A stretch of DNA of 15,339 nt from Polyrhizophydium stewartii (Eukaryota > Chytridiomycota > Chytridiomycetes > Rhizophydiales), in NCBI GenBank assembly GCA_027604665.1, contig JADGIZ010000348.1, forward strand, positions 1 to 15,339. Direction: 5' to 3'. Of this stretch, positions 10,019 to 15,339 are shown one piece after another. The notes beneath the pieces are model-generated. The model made no database searches, was not told where the DNA came from, and worked only from the letters and a program-made list of their open reading frames with translations. Numbering within the stretch: the stretch's first letter is position 1; each line of letters starts with the position of its first letter. Position numbers and translations under genes: made by a program.

Positions 10019-10982
10019 TCAGTCCCGGTGGTGGCGCTTGGGCGAGTGCAAGTACCTCGACCCATCTGCACCAGATCCCCCGCGGACCCCGCCGCCACCC
10101 TCATCCAGAGATTCATCTTCGCTCGCAAGCGTTGCTGTGCCGCTCGAACCCTCGCGGCCGCGACCGCCGACATCGCCGTCATTGCCGTCGCCCTCGCTTG
10201 CCATGGCGAAGAAGTGGATGGAGTGGCTGCGTACAATGCGCCGCGCAGCCAGGTATCCAAAAACGCACTCGCACACAAGCATGGCCATGTACACAAGGTT
10301 CACCGCTGTCTCGAACGGCAGCGTGAACCCCCTGCCCATGTATGGCTGGCCGACCATAAAGTAAAAGCTGATCAGCAGCTGCGGGAACAGCGTGAAGATG
10401 AAGCAGCCCGAAAGGTCCGGCACCTGCTCTCCCGCAAATATAGCCGTGTCAGCCTTTCTGCTCGCGGTTGCGTTGTCGACATTCTGTGTCGGCATCCTAG
10501 ACACACCCGCTCCTTCATGTTCCCGATGTAGCCCAGCCACAGCCGCACTGGTTCAATGACCACAAACGAGAGCAAGAGGAATAGAGTCTGGAACTTGTTC
10601 CAAGCGGTAGGCCGGAACCACCGGATCTGCGGGATGTCCCGACGAGTGGCGGCCTGTCAGCACCCAAAACTCGTCCCAGCTTGCAGTGCCTGGCCTGGCA
10701 TGCCTTCCACCAGAGCGCCGTCGAGCATCCAATTGTCCAGACGGGGTAGAGCAGGACGTTGAAGTACATGAGCATCTGGAACGTCAGGTTGGACTGGATC
10801 TCCGAGGCTGCGTCGCGCGTCAGCGACAACACGCGGGTCGCCCGAGGCACTTGCACTCGCTCACCGGCGCGCATCTCCTTGAGCGGCATGACGCGCTGGG
10901 TGTACTCGGGGAACAGTCGCACTGCTGCGGCGCCAAGTACTGCGTCCCACTGCTCGCGCACAGCGCCCCACGCGGGTTCCAT
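10019..10982 (-). CDS. TMEM17: TMEM17-like ciliary transition-zone membrane protein
   Basis: This is a four-pass membrane protein resembling TMEM17, part of the MKS/B9 module that gates the ciliary transition zone. Predicted exons are 10982-10704, 10626-10507 and 10423-10019, giving 267 residues. Conserved stretches compared with animal TMEM17 as I recall it are SNLTFQMLMYFNVLLYPVW (first membrane segment), FVVIEPVRLWLGYIGNMKER, VPDLSGCFIFTLFPQLLI and LPFETAVNLVYMAMLVCEC. The block EPVRLWLGYIGN followed by KERVPDLSG is the clearest family mark. The ATG at 10982 begins MEPAWGAVREQWD. The first intron (10703-10627) seems to use a GC donor. A GT donor at 10670 would leave a 44-nt intron and 11 extra residues. 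The C-terminal 60 residues are Gly/Ser/acidic and not conserved. It is divergent from the CSN6 gene. Confidence 0.85.
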
Positions 10983-11122
10983 CGCACACACGCCGGCCGG
11001 GCAGACCCGGCAGTCGTAAGCGGCGCCCGAATCTGCTTCATTTCGCTGATTTCACCCTGACAGCCGGCCGCAGCTTTTCACGCCCGATTTCACCGCTGCA
11101 CTTGGAGCCAGAGCCGACGATC
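10983..11122. promoter_or_regulatory. Shared divergent promoter region of TMEM17-like and CSN6 genes
   Basis: Only 140 bp separate the two start codons on opposite strands, so both core promoters and 5' UTRs must lie here. The stretch contains a direct repeat GATTTCACC at 11048-11056 and 11086-11094 and short T-rich runs in an otherwise GC-rich context. I see no TATA box. The promoter role follows from the arrangement; no factor can be named. Confidence 0.5.
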
Positions 11123-12798
11123 ATGGACGTGGACGTGGGCGTTGTCGCGGCACAGCCGTCGAGCTCGGGCCTGAGCATCACCCTGTGCGTCGTGGCGCCG
11201 TGGGGCGGCGTTGAAGCCTCTCTGGGCGCGCGGGCCGGTGCAGCGCCGCCGTGCGACTCGGCCGCGCAGAGACCCCTGCCTTCGGGCAGCGCACAACCCT
11301 GGCGCGGCCAGGATCGCTTCGCTGCCAGCCGTGCACGCTGCTGATGCCTCCACGCAACCGCCGGCCCTGCGCAGCCACCCGCTGGTGATCCTCAACATCT
11401 CGGACCAGTTCACACGGACCAAGATGCAGCACCCGGCCTCGTCTGTCCCGCCAGGTGAGACAAGGTCGACGACGGTCGCCTCTCGCTGCCAACGCCTTGT
11501 GGCTGAGACGACGTCGATGCTCTCGTGCCTGCCCACCGGTTGCCGCGGCATCGGCATCGGTATCGGCGCAGTCATCGGCGCCCTCATCGGCGTCCAGACA
11601 GGTCGCGAGATCGAGATCATCAACTCGTTCGAGGTCCCGCTCAAGGCTGGCGCGGACGGCTCTGTCTCGGCCGACATGGACTATTTTGTGTTCAAGCAGG
11701 AGCAGTGTGCGTCTTGCCGTTCTCATTGTGTGCCGTCGCAGCTCGGCGCTCACCGTGGATATATTGCGCACGTGCACGCAGACCGCCAGGTGTTCCCGTC
11801 TCTGGACTTTCTCGGGTGGTACTCGACAGGCACCTCGCCGTCGCCCGCGGACATGTCGATTCACCAGCAAATGAGCCAGCACAACGAGGCCCCGCTGTTC
11901 CTGCAGATGCGCACTGAGGACCTCAACCCCGAATCGTCCGATCTGCCGCTTATCGTCTACGAGACGACGGTGGACATTGTCGGCGGCGCGGCCCACACGC
12001 TCTTTGCCAAGGCGCAGTTCAAGGTCGAGACGTCGGATGCTGAGCGCCTTGCCGTCGAGCATGTTGCTCATGCCACCAACGCTGGCGGCGATACCAAGCG
12101 TGCGTACCCGCACTGGCCAAAGCAGCCTTGTGTAGTTGCGATGCTGACTCGCTTCCCATAGTTGTCACGCATTTGATTGGCCAGCAGAATGCGATCCGCA
12201 TGCTTCACAGCCGTGTCGCCGCGCTTGTCAAGTATCTCGAGGAGGTCCAGCAGGGTGCGTCGTCTCACTCGTTGCTCCCTGCGATTATTGATGGATGCCA
12301 TACTGACACCGCCTGGTGACATGCTTCACAGGTAGTCTGCCCAAGGATCACACGCTGATGCGCCAGATCTCGAGTCTTTGCAACCGGCTACCCACGATGC
12401 AGGGCGATGATTTCGAGTCCGAGTTCAACGAGGTTAGTGGCCTGCGGCTGCGCAGGATACATGTGTGCCGATTCATTGCTGACCCGAAAATGTCCGCTTC
12501 GTCCAGGACTACAATGATGTACTGCTCATGACATTCCTCGCGACAGTCACCAAGGGTGCGCACCAGCTGAACGAGGTCAGTTGACTCTGGCTGCCACTGC
12601 CGGCGTGATTGCGACTTGACCGGCTGACAGTCCGTTCTCCGTCAGCTTGTTGACAAGCTCAACATTATCGGCGGAAAGCGCGCGCAGCGGAACGTGCTGC
12701 GCATGGGAAGCATGACCGGCATGGGCATGGGCATGGGCGTTGGTATGGGCAGCATAGGCAGCTACAGCACCAACATGGGCTTCCAGATGCAGATGTGA
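11123..12798 (+). CDS. CSN6: COP9 signalosome subunit 6 (CSN6, MPN-minus)
   Basis: This is a subunit of the COP9 signalosome, which removes Nedd8 from cullins and so controls cullin-RING ubiquitin ligases. Predicted exons are 11123-11184, 11375-11454, 11572-11706, 11782-12099, 12162-12254, 12332-12432, 12507-12575 and 12646-12798, giving 336 residues, close to the human 327. The MPN domain starts LHPLVILNISDQFTR and continues VIGALIGVQTGREIEIINSF and VFPSLDFLGWYSTG. The JAMM His-x-His is absent, as expected for CSN6, which is catalytically inactive and pairs with CSN5. The C-terminal half has HLIGQQNAIRMLHSRV and NDVLLMTFLATVTKG. The ATG at 11123 (MDVDVGVVAAQPSSSG) gives a normal N-terminus; an upstream in-frame ATG at 11102 adds seven residues. 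The last 30 residues are a Met/Gly-rich tail not typical of the family. The second intron (11455-11571) is 117 nt with no in-frame stop. Confidence 0.93.
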
Positions 12799-12917
12799 AC
12801 AGTGCCAACCGCAAGGCCAATGAACGATGCTATTGCTCCTGAAACCAGCCTGAAATCACTGGCCTTTCAGACCCTGTTTCGCCCGACCTTGGTGCTTTCA
12901 CCAAATCTCACCACCCG
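12799..12917 (+). promoter_or_regulatory. Upstream region of the ankyrin gene with a CCAAT box
   Basis: This 119-nt gap between the CSN6 stop and the next ATG contains a CCAAT pentamer at 12817-12821, about 97 nt before the start codon. Its composition is less GC-rich than the flanking coding DNA, with several short pyrimidine runs. It must serve as both CSN6 3' end and downstream promoter. Only the position and the CCAAT pentamer support the call. Confidence 0.35.
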
Positions 12918-14429
12918 ATGACCGCCTCGACGAGCATCGCTGCCTCCCATGCCGCCCCTGCCCCCGTCGCCGGCGCGCTGCCCCCTGGCCGCTCGCAATG
13001 GGACAAGCTGCCGCGCGAGCTGCACGACTCAATCATCGACGCCGCAGGCCCGCTGACCAAGTTGACGACCGGCCGCCTGGCCGAGTCGCAGCTCAAGAAG
13101 CTCGACAACGGCGACAGCAAGAGGCTCTGGATCGACGTCGTCCGCCTCGACTGGCAGGGAGACCTGAAGCTTCTGAGCGACCCCTACTTCTCGGGCGCCA
13201 TACCCGTCAACACGGTCATGTCCCGCAGCATGTACGACCGCATCAAGGCGCTCAATGACTGGAACCTCGAGCTCCACCGCCTGCCGTTCGTGGCCGCCCG
13301 CAACCGCTTCGACGACGAGCTCAACTGGTCCGACCCGCAGCGGCTGTGTGAGACAGCCGCGCGCGCCGGCTCGGTCTCGCTGCTGGCCGAGCTCGTCGAG
13401 GTGCGCAAGGCCGCCGAGCTGACTGGCAAGCTGGTCGAACTCGCTGCAAGCGAGGGCAACCTGGATGCCGTGCGCTGGCTGCACGAGCGCATGCCGCCCG
13501 GCTCGTGGTCGACGGCAGTCATGGACGCTGCCGCCCGTGGCGGTCACCTCGAGATTGTCCGGCTCCTTCACGAGAAGCGCACCGAGGGCTGCTCGGTCCG
13601 CGCCATGAACGATGCAGCGGCAGGCAACTTCCGCGAGCTCCTCCTGTTCCTGCACAACAATCGCACCGAGGGCTGCACCACAAGCGCAATGGACATGGCT
13701 GCGGCGCGTGGGCACTTTGGTATTGTCAAGTTCCTGCATGCCAACCGCGCTGAAGGATGCACCAAGCTCGCGATGGACGGCGCAGCCAGCGGCGGTCATC
13801 TCGAGATCGTCCGGTTCCTGCACGAGAACCGCACCGAGGGCTGCTCGACTCACGCCATGGACAAGGCCGCAGCGAACGGCCATCTTGATGTTGTGCGGTT
13901 CCTGCACGAGAACCGCACCGAGGGCTGCACCACCGAGGCCATGGACGAAGCAGCACGCGGTGGACATCTCGACGTGATCAAGTTCCTGCACGAGAATCGC
14001 ACCGAGGGATGCACCGAGATGGCCTTGGATCTTGCTGTGTCCAGGGGCCATCTCGAGACTGCCAAGTTTCTGCACGAGAACCGCACCGAGGGATGCACCG
14101 AGTACGCAATTTGCCATGCGGCCGAGTTTGGCAGCCTTGAGATGCTGCAGTGGGTGCTCGCCAACCGCACCGAGGGCACTCCCAGCCTGGCGCTTGGTTG
14201 TGCAGGCAGAGCCGGAAGGACCGAGATCGTCGAGTATCTGTTCGCGGCGTTCCCTGACCACGAGTGGAATGCCCACTTCGCCATGAGCGTTGCGTATGAT
14301 TTGCCGCTGGGCCGGGTGGACCTAAAGGACTTTCGCAAGAGGCTCGACGACTTCAGCTGCATGATGCTCTCGCGCGGCCTGATCGACCAGGCGACGGCCG
14401 ACGAGTCCTGGGACATCTACTTCCGCTGA
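12918..14429 (+). CDS. F-box-like/ankyrin-repeat protein, intronless
   Basis: This is a single uninterrupted frame of 503 residues. It is the only gene here without introns. After a Pro/Ala-rich leader, residues 27-70 start WDKLPRELHDSIIDAAGPLT, which resembles an F-box-like helix set. Residues about 185-440 form short ankyrin-like repeats with an exact 28-residue period. Their consensus is HENRTEGCT..AMD.AA..GHL..V.FL, and the RTEGC element recurs in seven of eight units (RAEGC in the other). The C-terminus (RKRLDDFSCMMLSRGLIDQA) is predicted helical and non-repetitive. Proteins of this architecture bind partners through the repeats; an SCF substrate-receptor role would follow only if the F-box is real. 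The large open frame on the opposite strand is a by-product of the repeats. The function of this gene is unknown. Confidence 0.9.
   Translation: MTASTSIAASHAAPAPVAGALPPGRSQWDKLPRELHDSIIDAAGPLTKLTTGRLAESQLKKLDNGDSKRLWIDVVRLDWQGDLKLLSDPYFSGAIPVNTVMSRSMYDRIKALNDWNLELHRLPFVAARNRFDDELNWSDPQRLCETAARAGSVSLLAELVEVRKAAELTGKLVELAASEGNLDAVRWLHERMPPGSWSTAVMDAAARGGHLEIVRLLHEKRTEGCSVRAMNDAAAGNFRELLLFLHNNRTEGCTTSAMDMAAARGHFGIVKFLHANRAEGCTKLAMDGAASGGHLEIVRFLHENRTEGCSTHAMDKAAANGHLDVVRFLHENRTEGCTTEAMDEAARGGHLDVIKFLHENRTEGCTEMALDLAVSRGHLETAKFLHENRTEGCTEYAICHAAEFGSLEMLQWVLANRTEGTPSLALGCAGRAGRTEIVEYLFAAFPDHEWNAHFAMSVAYDLPLGRVDLKDFRKRLDDFSCMMLSRGLIDQATADESWDIYFR
13569..14240 (+). repeat. Eight tandem 84-nt units coding ankyrin-like repeats
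   Basis: Units start at 13569, 13653, 13737, 13821, 13905, 13989, 14073 and 14157, with exact 84-nt spacing and no indels. The core CACGAGAACCGCACCGAGGG and close variants recur, so neighbouring units are similar at DNA level as well as protein level. A more diverged unit precedes them at 13482, offset by 87 nt. This pattern suggests tandem duplication with continuing homogenisation by unequal exchange or gene conversion. Confidence 0.93.
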
Positions 14430-14570
14430 ATGCAGACCATCGATCTGTGCTGCAGCCGTGAATGCAGAATGAAGCAATGCCGCCGATCTCGGCGTCGAGC
14501 ATGGCCCTGTGTGCCTTCTTGCCTCGCTGCAACTCGATCGGCTCGAAGCTCAATCCAAACTTGCCGACAA
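14430..14570. other. Short intergenic region after the ankyrin gene
   Basis: These 141 nt separate the ankyrin stop from the proposed AMSH-like ATG. They remain open in several frames, and the minus strand reads protein-like (see findings). No RNA gene or clear promoter motif is visible. It may hold the true upstream start of the AMSH-like gene if the leader is longer than proposed. Confidence 0.4.
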
Positions 14571-15339
14571 ATGCGGCCTGGATCCGGGCCTGGAGCCCGC
14601 GCTGGGCGGCCCGCGGCTGGCGCGGCGGCCGCAGCACCAGCACCACAACCACACAAGCAGTCCGAGTACGTCAGGGAGTCCTTCCGCATGCTCTCAAAGC
14701 GGTCCGAGGTCCAGGTCGACGTCACACGGCCGATACGGGTGCGGCTCTCGCCAGCTGCCCCTCTCGCCGGAGGTCGCTGACGACGGCAACGTCCAACCGG
14801 CCATGTGGTGGCCGCCGTCCCACTTGCTCCTCGGCATCTGCGCTCGACGACCCGTGGGTCCGGCCTCTGGCCTCGCCGCCCGCCTGCCCGCCCAGCAATA
14901 CTTTCGGTGGGCTGGGCAGACCCTGGTGTGCGAGCGCCACGGCCGCTGACCAAGGGCGACATCGTCGGCGGCAGCTCCGCAGACATCATCCTCAAGCAGG
15001 CGAGGATATATGCCAGCGAGCGCAACTTCAGCATGGAGTACGTCATGCTGATGCGGTACAGCCTGTGGGTCTCGCCTTGCGGCTCTGTGCCCTCTGTGTG
15101 GGCTACAGGCGCTGACCGCTTCGCTCAAGGCTTGCCGTGAGCGAGCTCAAGAAGCATCCCGAGTTCGGGCTCAAGTCATCCGAGCCGGACATCATGCGCA
15201 TGCGCGAGGCAGGTGATCTTGCCCTTCTGAGGCTCGAGATGCCGCTCCTGATAACACTCTTTTGCTGCAGGCGTGCAGCATCGCACTGGATCGGCTCGAG
15301 GTGTTGAAGCCGCTGCTTGTGAAGCGGTTCGAGCAGTTG
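14571..15339 (+). CDS. AMSH/STAMBP-like protein, N-terminal part (3' partial)
   Basis: This is the N-terminal USP8-dimer/MIT-like region of an AMSH-type protein. Complete AMSH proteins are endosomal, Lys63-specific JAMM deubiquitinases acting with ESCRT; the catalytic domain would lie beyond the window and is unseen. Predicted exons are 14571-14738, 14896-14906, 14975-15064, 15130-15208 and 15271-15339 (continuing). The joined protein reads SEYVRESFRMLSKRSEVQVD, then TRPIRQYFRSADIILKQARI, NFSMEYVMLMRYSLLAVSEL, KKHPEFGLKSSEPD and ACSIALDRLEVLKPLLVKRF. This aligns without gaps to AMSH around its RRYFRS and KLPKH elements. The 11-nt second exon is needed to supply QYFR. The last intron (15209-15270) appears to use a GC donor. 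The start at 14571 is the nearest in-frame ATG and gives an Ala/Pro/Gly-rich leader; it is uncertain. USP8 has a related domain and is the main alternative. Confidence 0.75.
14896..14906 (+). other. Predicted 11-nt microexon of the AMSH-like gene
   Basis: The exon CAATACTTTCG is flanked by CCCAG upstream and GTGGGC downstream. It codes Gln-Tyr-Phe and two bases of Arg. Joining 14738 to 14896 and 14906 to 14975 gives the conserved RQYFRSADII in a single frame. Skipping it would shift the frame by two bases and lose the family's YFRS element. Confidence 0.7.

Noticed and set aside
9200..10531. 443-residue plus-strand Arg/Ala-rich open frame
   Set aside because: It is antisense to the nucleoporin GLFG region and to the TMEM17-like gene, both of which have recognisable proteins.
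13029..14276. 415-residue open frame on the minus strand
   Set aside because: It is antisense to the F-box-like/ankyrin gene. Its repeats mirror the 84-nt units, and the plus frame has clear ankyrin-like sense while this one has no recognisable fold.
1..15339. CRISPR arrays, transposons, tRNA or rRNA genes
   Set aside because: No spaced direct repeats with unique spacers, no terminal repeats with transposase or reverse-transcriptase motifs, and no cloverleaf or rRNA-like conserved stretches were seen by eye. A dedicated search was not possible.

Overview
The window is dense, GC-rich eukaryotic DNA: eight protein genes in 15.3 kb, seven of them split by short introns (62-190 nt). I predict 34 complete introns from reading-frame continuity and protein similarity recalled from memory. 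The gene content points to a flagellated early-diverging fungus, probably a chytrid. There is a ciliary transition-zone protein (TMEM17-like), a gamma-SNAP and a COP9 subunit, all absent from budding yeast, and an F-box-like/ankyrin protein of a type I associate with chytrid genomes. This placement is inference; a non-fungal flagellate protist is not excluded.

Layout, left to right. (1) 1-2342 (+): 3' part of a choline transporter-like (CTL/SLC44/Pns1) membrane protein. (2) 2632-4307 (+): gamma-SNAP, with a polyglutamine tract near its C-terminus. (3) 4435-8124 (-): GPATCH1-like G-patch spliceosomal protein, convergent with gamma-SNAP. (4) 8223-9952 (-): GLFG nucleoporin of the Nup58/Nup49 type. 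(5) 10019-10982 (-): TMEM17-like transition-zone protein. Genes 3-5 run head to tail with gaps of only 98 and 66 bp. (6) 11123-12798 (+): COP9 signalosome subunit 6, divergent from TMEM17 across a 140-bp shared promoter region. (7) 12918-14429 (+): intronless F-box-like/ankyrin-repeat protein with exact 84-nt repeat spacing. (8) 14571 to the window edge (+): N-terminal part of an AMSH/STAMBP-like protein (USP8-dimer/MIT-like region), containing a predicted 11-nt microexon.

Most of the genes are ordinary housekeeping functions: lipid precursor transport, SNARE recycling, splicing, nuclear transport, cilium and ubiquitin/Nedd8 control. The last three (CSN6, F-box-like/ankyrin, AMSH-like) all touch the ubiquitin system, but the sequence gives no proof that they work together. 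Intron signals are distinctive: GTGCG- 5' splice sites, a frequent CTGAC branch motif, and two or three introns that appear to need a GC donor. No tRNA, rRNA, CRISPR or transposon was found. I see no clear novel multi-gene system. The most unusual items are the splicing features, the F-box-like/ankyrin repeat gene and a few low-complexity tails.
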